Source of the DNA: Cyanophora paradoxa
Taxonomy: Eukaryota; Glaucocystophyceae; Cyanophorales; Cyanophoraceae
Reading direction: 5' to 3'
NCBI GenBank assembly: GCA_004431415.1
Contig: QPMI01000282.1
Location: 24,314 to 88,313, forward strand
Length of the DNA stretch: 64,000 nt
Shown in pieces: positions 44,986 to 56,023 of the stretch (the first letter of the stretch is position 1; every line of letters begins with the position of its first letter). Both the position numbers and the translations under genes were made by a program. Under the pieces are notes generated by a model that was given only the letters and a program-made list of their open reading frames with translations, ran no database searches and was not told where the DNA came from.

Positions 44986-45317
44986 CCCCGGCGATTCCCC
45001 GCTTAGCTGCACTTATCTGTGTAATGCTGGAGCGCGCGTTGGCGCCGTTCGGTGCGCGTGAAGGTGCTGCCAGTGACTCGAAAATGCCGGTTCGAATCCA
45101 ACGGGACCCTGATCGACGGGGACGCTCAGCAGCGTCTCCAGCGCTTTCCCGCCAACTTCCCGGAACTGCTAGTTGAAGCCGACATCGACCCGTGGTCCCT
45201 TGCAAGTCCTCAGTGAGCGAAGCCGAGCCGTTACCGGGGGCGGACCCTCGGAGCTTTCCCTCGGCGCGCGTCCCTTCGGGAGCTCTTGAGTCGTGGGCGT
45301 AGTGGCCCGAGAAAAGA
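44986..45317. promoter_or_regulatory. divergent region, SGNH-like gene / STAND gene
   Basis: About 330 bp between opposed start codons. It should hold both promoters. A TAAGTGCAG acceptor-like site near 45011 leaves open an upstream non-coding exon of the SGNH gene. Confidence 0.35.
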
Positions 45318-48300
45318 ATGGGCTGCTGCAAGAGCAAAGCGAACGAAGCCGTCGTACCGCCGGGCTCGTCCCGGAAGCCGCCGCCGGTCGAGGTCCGAGA
45401 AGTAAAAGTAGATCTCCCGCAGTCCGCGGGGGCCGTCCACCCGCAGCCGCGTTCGGAGCAGGCGAAGGCGTCTGCTCCGGTCTACTCAAACCCGCACCCG
45501 CACCACGGCCAGCAAGCCGCGCCGGCGCCGGCCGCGGCCGGACAGCTGCAGCTGCAGCGCCCGGCGAGCTCGAGTCGCGGCGCGCGCTCCGTGCCGTCAG
45601 CCGACGCGGAAGAGCTCTTCAAGCCGCGGGAGAGCCGCGCGGAGTTCGCGGCGATCCTCGCGCAGGCGGGGGCGATCGCCCCCGCGCAGGACCCCGAGCG
45701 GGGCGGGCCGGCGCGCTCCCCGCTCCGCACGGAGCTCGTAACGGGGTCCGCCCTCGGCCGCTCCGCCGACCTGCCCCTCGTCCGCAAGACCGTGCGCGTC
45801 TTCTTCTCGAGGTGCGGACGAGCCGGCCAAGCTGCCCTTGCCGCCCCCTCTCCGTCTTTCTAAACCGCCCCCTCTCTCGCGCCGCGCAGCACCTTCTCCG
45901 GTAAGCGCCCGAATGCATGTCGGGCCGGACCCGCGCTCCGAGCGGCTGAGGTCACGTACCCCCCCTTCCCCCAGACATGGAGCAGGAGCGCAATGACCTC
46001 ATCAGCGACGTGTATCCCTTCCTCCGCCTCGTCGCCCGCCGGTACGGCCTCGACTTCCAGGCCGTGCGCTACCCCCGCCTCCCCCTCCTCCCCCCCCCCC
46101 CCCCCCCCCCCCCCCCTTCCCCGCCCCCACTCCCCCCTTCCCGCCCTCTTTGCTTACTGTACCCATTCCTCCAGGTGGACATGCGCTGGGGCGTAAGTGA
46201 CGAGGCGGTCGACGACCACAACGTCGTGCAGGCACGCGGAGCTAAACCCCCGATTCCCCCCCCCCCCCCCGTACCCCCCCCCGAGCTGAGCTTGTGTCGT
46301 ACCCCTCAGATCTGCAGCGAGGAGGTCGCGCGGTGCGTGGCAGAGTCCGCCGGGCCGGCCTTCATACTCCTCGGGGGTACATGCGCTCCCCGGCCCCTTC
46401 TGTACCCCCTTCCCCCCCCCGCTCATCCCGCCCCCGCCGCGTGTGCCGCAGGACAGAAATACGGGCAAGCTATCCCCTACCCCCTCCTCTCGCGATCGCG
46501 CCGCGGCTGCCGCGCCGCTGACTCGGAGGCCTGCACGGGTACAGGTACCGCCCGATCCCGAGCGAGATCCCCGTCGACGAATTCGGGCGGGTACACCATT
46601 ACCTCTCGGCCCTCCCCGGGGTCGACCCCGCGTCCCTGCGCCTCCTGGAGAAGTGGTACCAGCTGGACGAGAACGCCGTACCCCCCGCGTATCGCCTGCT
46701 CCAGATCTCGACGCACTTCCCGGACTACATCAACTCGGAGGACCGCGAGGCGAAGAAACGGGTCCGCCGGGATTCGAGCCCGCGTTCCCGCGCTCCTTTT
46801 TCTCATCTCTCGCAGGCGGAGGCCGGGTGGTACGCCGAATCGGGCGCGCTGACGGCCCTCCTCCGCTCCGCCGCCGTCGCCGTACCCGATCCCGACCGCC
46901 GCCGCCTCTACTCCGTGCGCCGCGCCGCACCGTACCCCCCCGGAACTTCTTCCCCCCTCCCGACCCGAATCGCGCCCGCGCAGGTGAGCGTGACGGAGAT
47001 GGAGATCGAGGGGGCGCTGGAGGCGCTGAAGAGGGCGGGCGCGCTCGACGCTTTCTACCTCGTGGAGCGCGAGATCGAGGGGCTGGCGGCCGCCGCGGGC
47101 GCCGGGGGGCCCCACCGCGAGGCCATCCCCAAGTTCATCGACTGCCTCGCCGCCGCCACCGCCCCGGGCCACGGCCCGCGGGCCCCGGGGTCAACCGCTG
47201 GGGCCGCACCCGCCTCGGCCCCGGCCCCGGCGGCCCAGCCCGGGGGGTACACGGTGGACGGGGAGGCGCAGCAGATGCTGGCGGCCCTCTCCGCGCGGGT
47301 GCGCGCGGCGGTGCCGCCGGGGCGGCGGGCGCGGGCCTCCACCCCCTGGCAGCAGCCGCTGCCGGCGCCCTACGTCCGCGCCTTCTCGGACGCCGTCTGC
47401 CGCCTCCTCGCCGGCGGCATCGCCTCCGCCGCCCGCGCCGCCGCCGCCCACGCCGCCCACGACCCGCTCGTCGCCGAGGCGCGCGCCCCTCCCCCAACCT
47501 TCCCCCTCCTCTTCCCCGCTTCAACTCGGCCCCTCAGGTGCTGCAGCACACGCGGACGGCGCGGCAGCTGTCGCGGCAGTGCCACGGGCGGGCGGAGCTG
47601 AAGGCGGCGGTGGTCTCGTACCTCGAGAGCACGGGCGCGGAGGACGCCCTCCCGCTCGCCCTCGTGCGCCCGCCGCGCCTCGCCTCGGCGCCTTCATCTA
47701 CAGCTATTTATAGCTAGCTAACGCTTCCTTCTCGACTCGGCGCTAGGTCGGGGGCAGCGGGACGGGGAAGAGCAGCCTGCTGGGGGCCGTCTGGGCCGAG
47801 GCCTGCCGCCGCGCGGCCTCCGCCGGGCGGGCCCCCGTCATCGTCGGCCGCTTCTGCGGCACGACGCCCCTCAGCTCCGACGCCCGCAGCGTCATGGCTC
47901 GCCCTGTACCCCTCTCCCCTCCCCCATCCCCTCTAACGATTCTGCAGCAAAGCGTCATTGAGCAGTGCGCGGACGCCTACGAGGCAGAGTCCAGGCGCCC
48001 CCCTCCCCCTCTCCGCCCCGCCCCGGCCCGTCGAGCGCACGTAGCTAACCGCCGGGGGCAGCGAGATGATCTACTCGCACGACATCCGCGACGTGGCGGC
48101 CGTCTTCGAGCCGACGCTGCGGTGGGGCACGGCCGAGCGGCCCCTCTACCTATTCATCGACGGCGCGCCCCCCAAAACTGAAGCAGTTTTATATGAGAAC
48201 CTATCTGAGCTTTGCTTTGGTTCCTGCGCAGCTCTGGACCAGCTGAGCGACGCGGGGAACGGGCGCAAGCTCGGCTGGCTCCCGCAGCGCCTCCCGCCGC

Positions 48301-51300
48301 ACACGCGCCTCGTGGTCTCCATGATCCCCGGCGAGGCCGGCGGGGGCGCCCTCGAGTCCTTCCAGGACTTCGTCGGGGGCTCCGACTCGGTGCTTCCCCC
48401 TCCCCTCTTCCTCTTCCTTCGATCCCTAACGCCCTCCCTCCCCCCCAGCCCAACATCATCCGCGTACCCGTCTTCGACCGGACGAGCGCGGAGGACGCGC
48501 TGGACGCGTGGTCGCGGGAGGACCGCCGCGCCCTCCGCCCCGCACAGCGCGCCGAGGTCCTGCGCGCTTTCGCCGGCTGCCCGACGCCCCTCTACCTCCG
48601 CATGTGCTGGGAGGAGGCCATGGAGTGGCGCAGCGGCGAGGCCCCGCAGGCCGCCGTCATCCAGGCGCGTGCTCCTTTCCTTCTTCTCCTTTGAAGAAAG
48701 TGGCCCCGCCCGGATTCGAACCGGGGTCTCGCACTCGCGATCAGGCCGGGGACGTGCCGGGGCTCGTGGAGCGCGAGATGTACCGCCTGGAGAACAAGTA
48801 CGGGCCGGGGATCGTGTCGGGCGCCCTGGGGTACATCACCCTCGCCGCCAAGGTGCACCCCTTCCCCACCTTCCCGTACCCCCTACGAAACCCCCCACCC
48901 CCCAACAGGGTATCACGATCTCGGAGCTGGAGGACGTGCTCTCCTGCGACGACGCCGTCCTCGACGGCCTCTTCGTGGTGCCGTACCCCCCTCCCATTCC
49001 TTCCCACTCCCGCCTCTCATACCCCTCCCCCGCAGTGGTGGACTCCGCCCGTGCGGCGCGTGCCGCCCTCGCTGCTGCTCCGCATCCGCTCCGACGTGGG
49101 CCACTTCCTCACGGAGCGCGGCACGGGCGACGCCTCGGGCGCCTCCGTCCTCGGCTGGTGCTTCCCCCCTCCCCCCCGCGTCTTAAAAACGAGGAGCCTG
49201 GGACCAAGCTCTCCTCTCCTCCGGCAGGTTCCACCGGCAGTTCAAGGAGGCGGCGGAGCGGCGGTACCTTTACCACGAGGGACGCGTCCGCGAGGCGCGC
49301 GAATTTTGAATTTGATCCGCTTTGAAGTCCTCCTTCTCACCTGAGATCGAATCAGATGCACGAGATCCTGGCGGCGTACTTCGGGGGCCGCTACAGCGCG
49401 GGAAAGGCCCTGCGCACGGGCGCCCCGGCCCCCGGGCCCGCCTCCAACGCCCGGCCTCGCTCCGCTGGCTCCACGGCGCGCCTTCTTCTTATCGTCTTTC
49501 CTTGCGGGATGGCTTCCCCTGAGTTTCTTCTCTCCAGGGGGCGCTGGTGGACCGGCACGTGGCTGCGCAGCCGCTGATGCTGGGCCCCGGCGTGGCGAAC
49601 GTGCGGCGGGTGCAGATGGAGCCGGCGCACCTTCTCGCCGCCGGGCAGCTCGATGCGCTCCTCCACTGCCTCGCGGACCCGCGGCTGCTGGAGGCGGCCG
49701 CCGCGGGGCGCTGCCTCGGGCACCTCCTCACCGTCGCCGAGGGCGCCATGGCGGCCGCCGCGGCCGCCGGCGCCCCCGCCCTCTACGGCGGATTCTTCGA
49801 CGTCCGCCTCCCCCTTCTTCTCGTCGGATCGGATCAGATCAGATCTGAGCGAGCGCCGCCCTCAGGTGAAGTCGTTCCTGGGGCGGCACTTCCAGCAGTT
49901 CACGCTGAACTGCCCGGGCCCCTCGTGCGCCATTGTGGAAAGCGTCGCCTCTAGACCCCATCAGCTTCAGCAGCGCTAGCCCTCCCGACTTCGACTCTGA
50001 TCGCCCCGCCCCGCCCCGCCCCGCGCGCGCCAGGTTCGTTCTGCAGCAGGCGGCAAACGAGCGGGACGACTCGCTCATCGCCCGCGGCGCCGCCCCGCAC
50101 CTCGCCCAGGCCCAGGCCCGCCCCGCCCCGCCCCGCCCCGCCCCGACCCGACCCAAAGCTGTGCCGCGCCTCGGTTCGGTCTGACGGGCCCGAACTCCGG
50201 CATCGCAGACGCCGTGGATCCGGAGGCTGAACAAGCGGCAGGGGCGCGACCCCTGCATCTTCGCCATCGGCCTCAAATACGTGCGCGCGCCGGCCCTCCG
50301 TCTCTCCCTCCTCAGATCTACGAGCCTCGCGGCGCGCGCGCGCGCAGGGGACGGGCGAGTCGCTGAAGGCGTACGGGAGCGTGGACGTCTGGTCCGACAC
50401 GCACATCGTCGTCGCCTCGTGCGCCCCCGCCCCGCCCCGCCCCGCCCCGCCCCGCCCCGCCCCGCTCCGTAACGCCGGCCCGAATTTCTGCTCGGTCCCT
50501 CTCCCGAGCCGAACTCGAACCTCGCGCCCCGCCCCGCCCCGGGCCCCTAGAGAACAGAAGGAAGACTGCTTTCTTTTCGGCCGCACTCTCCGGCCGGCTC
50601 TCCTGGTCCGACGTCGTTCTCTTCGGCGGACCCTGAGCCGGCATGCCTGAGCAGGCACGACGAGCGGGCGGTGGCGTGCTACGACCTCGTCGGCAACGAG
50701 CGCTGGCGCACCCGCCTCGACCGGCCCGCCCCGCCCCGCCCCGCCCCTTTTTCTCTCGCGGCCCTCCCTCTGTCTGAAGCCGCGCAGGGCGCCGCTGGGC
50801 CCGGTGCGGGTCTCGAACGACGGGGCGCGCGTGGCGGTGGCCCTCGAGGAGTTCGGCCACCTCGCCGTCCTCTCCATGCAGCAGGGCAAGGCGCGACCCG
50901 ACCCGACCCGACCTGATCGGATCGGATCTGATATGATCTGATCCGATCCGATCTGATCTGATCCGATCCGATCTGAGCAGGTGCTGGCGGAGATGGAGGC
51001 CGGCGGCCTCCACGTCCGCACCGGCTACAAGTCCGTTCGTTCTTCTGGCGCCGGTCTTCGAACTCTTGCGGCCGCCGGATCAAATTCATTCGTCCCTCGC
51101 GCGCGCAGCGACCGCATCGAGATCATCTGCTGGAGCGCCGACTCGACCCGCCTCGCCACGGTCAGCGGAGCTATCGGGGGCGGGTTGACTACAAGCCGGG
51201 CGCCGGGCTCACTCTTTCGGGGCAGGCGGCGCACGGGGACATGTCGACCTACCGCGAGATCGTGCTCTGGGACGCGGCGGGGTACCGGCCCCTCAAGGAC

Positions 51301-54300
51301 GCCGCCCGCGCCTCCGCGGACGAGCGGTGGGCCATGCACCCCCACTCCCGCTTCGGGTCGGCACCGTTTCCTCCCCCTCCTCGTACCCCCCTCGAGCTCC
51401 ACCTTCAGCTGACTTCGCTCGCAGGACTCACGGGCGGACGTCGTTCGGGTTCGGGCCGGTGGACTGCGCCAAGGGGTACATCACCAACGTCTTCTACAAC
51501 GTCTCCGAGGACAGGTACGAACCCCCCTGCCTCTAGCTTATCCCCAACCACCCCTCCTAGTACTCACCCCTCCAACCACCCCCAGGGCGTACGAGAACAA
51601 GCTGGACCGCACCTACGACGGCGAGTCCTTCGAGTGCGCCCTAGATTAAACCCGCCCAATGTCAAGCAGAGCCTAGGCCTAGGCCTTATCTGGCCGCAGC
51701 TGGGTGCTGGCGGAGTCGCACTGCGGGCGCTACCGCGTGGTGGGGAAGCTCCTGGGCTTTGAGAGGAAGACCTGCCTTCTCTTCGCCGTCCGCAACGACG
51801 AGGACGGGGGCGGCGGCACCGGTGCGCGGCCTCGGACGTCAAACGAGGGTCAAGCTCTGATTCGAACCCGCGCGCGCGCAGTGCTGGCGTACCTGGGCGG
51901 GGAGGTCGAGTGGAGCAAGTACGCCGCCATCGAGCCAGCCGCCGTGAGCCCTGCGCCCCCCCCGGGTTCCTTCGCCCGGGCCCGCTCTGACCTGGGCGGG
52001 GTGGGGCAGGGCGGGCGCGTGGTGCGGGTCGTGCTCCTGCGCGGCCTCAACTATGCCGTACCCGAGGCCAGCGCGCCTTTGATTTCCAAGCTTTCTGAGC
52101 TCGATTCCGAGCTCTAGATCTAGATCTGGACTCTAATCTGAGGCTCTCTCGCTCTCCAGGTCTTCGAGATCGACCCGGGGCGGCCCGGGCCGGAGCTGGC
52201 GGCGGGGGAGCGGCCGGACCCCGGGACGCTGGAGGGGAAGCTGGGGGCGGACGAGGAGGAGATGGAGGCGGCGTGGGCCTGCGCCGTCCGCGTCGGCCGC
52301 CGCCGGCCCCGCTTCCTCGGCGTCCTCAGCGGGCGCGCCTTCGAACCCCTCGCTTCCGTGTCGTCTGTCTTTGACCGGGAGGGGGGTACATGTACAGGCA
52401 CGCGGCGGACCTCTGGGCGGGCCGCTTCCTGGAGGGGGGCGACAAGTTCGTCTCGTACGACCGGCAGGACCTGCGCCTCTGGGACCTCTCCTTCCTCGTC
52501 CGCGAACCCCCCGCCCGCTTCTTCCCCAGCTGCAACTCAATTGTGCCCCCCCTCGCAGGACGCTGAGACGGCGGCGCGGGAGGCGGCGGCGGGGGACGCG
52601 GCGGGCAACTTTTCCGCCGAATTCCCGGAACTGCTGGCGGCCGCCCCGCTCGTCCTCCCGCCCTCGTCCGCCCCCGCATCCTCCTCATCCCTCGGTGGCT
52701 CGCTCCGGGGCGGCTCGGCGTTCCCCGGGGCCGCCGGATCGAGTTTGGGCGTAGAGCCGCTGATCGCCTCGCTCCGCGCGGACGGGCGCCTCTCGCTCGT
52801 CCGGTGCCCCGCCGGCCGCCCCGAGGCCACCGTCCTGCAGGCCCTGCCCGGCGAGTCGCGCCCCTGGGGCCTCGCCGCCCTGGCCGCCGCCTCCAAGGGC
52901 GCCTCGGCGCACGTCCTCGCCGCCTCCGCCGACGGCCTCCTCCGCGCCGTCCACGTGCGCCCGGCCGGCTCCGGCCTCGCCGCCTCGGAGCCCGTCGAGC
53001 TCCGGCTGCGCCTGCCCTGCGCCCTCACGGCCCTCGCCGCCTCGCCGGGCGCGGGGCCCCTCTGCGCCCTCCCCGACGCCCTTGAGGCCTTCGTCGGCGC
53101 CGAGGACGGCGGCGTGCACGCCTTCGTGATCCGCCTGGGTCCCAGCCCCGGCGCCGCCCGCCGGGCCTCGTGGTTCCACGGCGGCCCCGTCGTCTCGATC
53201 GCGACGTCCGCCGCGGACCCGCGCGCCGCGGGCGGGGCGAGCCACACGCACGTCGCGTCGCTCTCCCTCGACGGCTCCGTCGCCCTCGCGACGCTCCCTG
53301 CCGCGCCGGCGGCCGCCTGCAGCGTCGCCCTCGTCGACCGGCTCCCGCTGGCCCCCGGCGGCGGCCCCGGGGCGACGCGCCCTCACTGGTGGCCGTGGCG
53401 GGGGCGGCGGGCGCGGCCCCGCCCCGCGTCGCTGTCGCCTGCGGCTGCGACGTGCTCCTGTACAGCCCCGCCGGCCGCGCCTTCGAGAAGCGCGTCCTCC
53501 GCTCCCACGCCGACGCCGTCCGGGCGCTGGCCTTCGCCTCGGGGCCGGGGGACCGCCTCGTCTCGCTGGGGGCGGACGGCGGCGTGCGCGTGTGGGAGGC
53601 CGCCACGGGCCGCCTCGCCTACAGGCTCGGCCTCTGGCGCACCGAGGAGTGGTCCTGCGCCGCCCTCGACGGCGTCTCCAGGCGCGCCGCCCCCCCTCCC
53701 TCCAACCCTCCCTCCCTCCACCCCTCCTCAAACCCTCCTCGAAGGGCGGGGGCGATCGGGGTCTGCGTGGGCAACTCCGCCATGAAGCTCGACATCTTCG
53801 ACGTCGTATCCCTTGAGTCGGTGCTTACTTGAGCTTTCGCTTCTCGATCAAGTCCGTCCGGATCCGTTCCCCGTCTAAAATGTTGCGGCGCAGGGCGAGC
53901 CGGAGGAGGGCGAGGCGGCGCCGGCGGCCGCCCCGAGCGGCGGGGACGTCGCGGCCGCCCACCTCCCCCTCCGCGTGCGCCCGCGCGCCCTTCGAACTCG
54001 AATTCGAGCCCCCAACGAATCGTCCCCCCCGCCGCGGCCGTGCGCAGGCGTACGCGCAGGGGTACAAGGAGCGCTACACGTTCTCGGTGGGCGAGCAGGA
54101 GATCCTGGACAAGGCCTCCTGCTGGCGCGCTCCGGGCCTCCCCTTTTGACCTTTTCGCAGCCCCCCTCCGGTCCTCACGCCCTGTACCCCCCCCCCCCCC
54201 CCCCCGCAGGCTGGACTACAACCGCACGCTGCGCGGGCTCCCCCCGGGCCGCTACAGCCTGAGCTTCGAGGTCAGCTGCATGCTGCACCTGGGCCGACCC

Positions 54301-55103
54301 GGTTGAGCAAACCGTGCCATTAAATTTCGAGTTCGGGCAGATCAAGATCACGGCGGAGACGGACACGGACGCGCTGCACTTTCGCGTCTCGGGCCCCGCC
54401 GTCTCGAACCGCCCGCGGGAGGAGGACTTCGCGGCGCGGGCGGAGCGCTCGGACTGGCGCCGGCCCCTCGACTGGAGCAGGGGCTTCCCCACCTCCGAGC
54501 AGGCCCCGCTCGAGGGCAAGGGCGCGCCCGAGCCCGGCCCCTTCCCCCTCCCCTTCTTTCCGATCCTGTCCGCTCTTGGCTGACTCGCTGGCAGGCTGGG
54601 TGCCCGTGCCGCTGGCGCCGGTGCGCGTGGCGCGGGGCAGTGACGTCCTCGTCCGCTGCTGCCACCTCACCGGCAACTAGTGCGCCCGCCCGCCCGCCCG
54701 GCCCCGCCTTGGCTTGGCCCGCACCCTTCTCCCGAGGTCTGAGCGCGCCCCGGCCCCCGCAGCAAGAACAAGTACGGCTTCGGCCGCGTGAGGGTGCGCG
54801 GGGGGCCCGCGATCGCGTTCGCGAGATCCGCCGCGCCGATTAATTTATTTTGCCTTGAGCTTCGAATTCAAAGCTTAAGCTTCCCTCCCCGAAGTTGACA
54901 TTCGCGGGCAGGTGCGGCCGGTGGTGGCGGGCCTGCCGGAGCCCGGGGAAGCCCCGGGCCCCGACCCGTGGGCGCCGGCCGGCGGCGCGCCGGGGGCCGG
55001 CCTGGACGCCCCCGGGGCGAGGCTGGAGTGGACGGCGCTGAGGGCGGAGTGCCCCGCGGGGGCCCCCGCCGAGGTCGCCGCCCTCGCCGGCCTCCGCGTC
55101 TAG
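45318..55103 (+). CDS. STAND ATPase: acylation motif, DUF4062-like, NACHT, WD repeats, C-terminal beta domain
   Basis: Resembles NWD1-type NACHT/WD proteins; NACHT modules are NTP-driven oligomerisation switches. The N-terminus MGCCKSK has Gly2, Cys3 and Cys4, a likely myristoylation/palmitoylation site. A DUF4062-like region follows: VRVFFSR / TFSDMEQERNDLISDVYPFL / VDMRWGVSDEAVDDHN / ICSEEVARCV. The P-loop VGGSGTGKSSLLGAVWAEAC starts an exon at 47747, and a Walker-B-like strand is PLYLFIDGA. Helical exons run to about 50 kb (LVEREMYRLENKYGPGIVSG, FLGRHFQQFTLNC). Propeller-like exons follow to 53.8 kb (IEIICWSADSTRLAT, RALAFASGPGDRLVSLGADG). The end (54.04-55.10 kb) has LPPGRYSLSFEVSC and PVRVARGSDVLVRCCHLTGN, ending AALAGLRV-stop; it may be a fused PP2-like beta domain or a separate gene. 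Very many short introns. Not all exon borders are fixed. Confidence 0.72.
46087..46118. repeat. poly-C tract in intron
   Basis: About 24-30 C residues, closely followed by more C/T-rich sequence, in the intron between the AVRY and VDMRWG exons of the STAND gene. A second poly-C run lies at about 54187-54207. Confidence 0.8.
50000..50760. repeat. (CCCCG)n repeats in successive introns
   Basis: GCCCCGCCCCG runs occur in at least five adjacent introns of the STAND gene (about 50003, 50117, 50426, 50528 and 50727), each placed between coding segments and close to the acceptor or donor. Confidence 0.75.
50896..50981. repeat. GATC/GATCC-rich simple repeat intron
   Basis: An intron made almost only of GACCC then GATCGGATC / GATCTGATC / GATCCGATC words, ending TGAGCAG. 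A smaller relative (GATCGGATCAGATCAGATC) lies at about 49829. Confidence 0.75.
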
Positions 55104-56023
55104 TTCTAGTTGCGCTCTCGCTTTGTTATTTCGAGGGCTCGAGGGTTTATGACGGCGGTCACGGTCATGATCATGATCTATCGCGACAGTTGCTGAGTCT
55201 AGCGGCCCGGCGGCCGCGGTGACAGAGTCTAGTTGCTCAGCGGCTCACTGTTGCTGCCGGCGCCGGCGCAGCGGCGGGCCAGTACTAGAGGCGCATGCCC
55301 GCATTGCCCGGCAGGCTGCAGCTGGCGGCATGCGCAGCACCGGCGTGACCCTGCACATGAAAGGGCGCTGTACCCCGGGCCCCACTTTGGGGCTTGGGGA
55401 ATTCCCGGTGACATGGATGGGTCCGGATGGCCCTTTTAGCAGCGATGGGCGCCGATGAAACCGGCCAAGCTAGCAATTCGGCGAATGGATCATCTTAAGC
55501 TTTACAAGCAGCAGCAGCAGCAGCTTATATATGTTAGCGCTGCAGTCTGCAGCGCTTAAATTGCGAAACTTGCCAGGTAGCACGGGAAGCCTGCAAAGTC
55601 TCGACGGTCCTCGCAAGATATATAGTTCAACGGTCCATAATAGCTCCACGGAGATCTAGTAGTCTCTGAGCGGTAAGCGTAGCTGGCAGCTCCCACCTGG
55701 CACTCCCGCGCTTGAAACACTTGGTCACCCGCCGCAGCGCCGATCACATAGCTAGCTATATAGAAGGCCCAGAGCCATCCATCCCAACGCGCACCCGCGC
55801 GCTACGATCAGCATCCAGCCGGCGCCGCCAGCAAAGCCTTGAAGCGTGCGGTCATCCAAGTCGCCGCGCGCGCTCCTTGAACCAGTTGAAGCAGCCGCCC
55901 ACAACCGCAACCGCAACCGCAACTGCAATTGCAAGCTGCCTCCGTCACAAACCAGAACCAGCAGCAAGCTTCCCAGCTTGCGTGCTTTCCAGCTTGCGAG
56001 CGCAATCCTGAAGTCTCAGTGAC
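55104..56023. other. intergenic region
   Basis: No coding signal. AGCAGCAGCAGC repeat at about 55510, CTATATAG and GATCATGATC palindromes, and an (AACCGC)n patch near 55900. It should contain the kinase promoter. Confidence 0.45.

Noticed and set aside
48700-48750. Possible complete tRNA gene
   Set aside because: Only a T-arm-like stem-loop is visible; no D-arm, anticodon arm or acceptor pairing could be built. Kept as a finding on intronic motifs instead.
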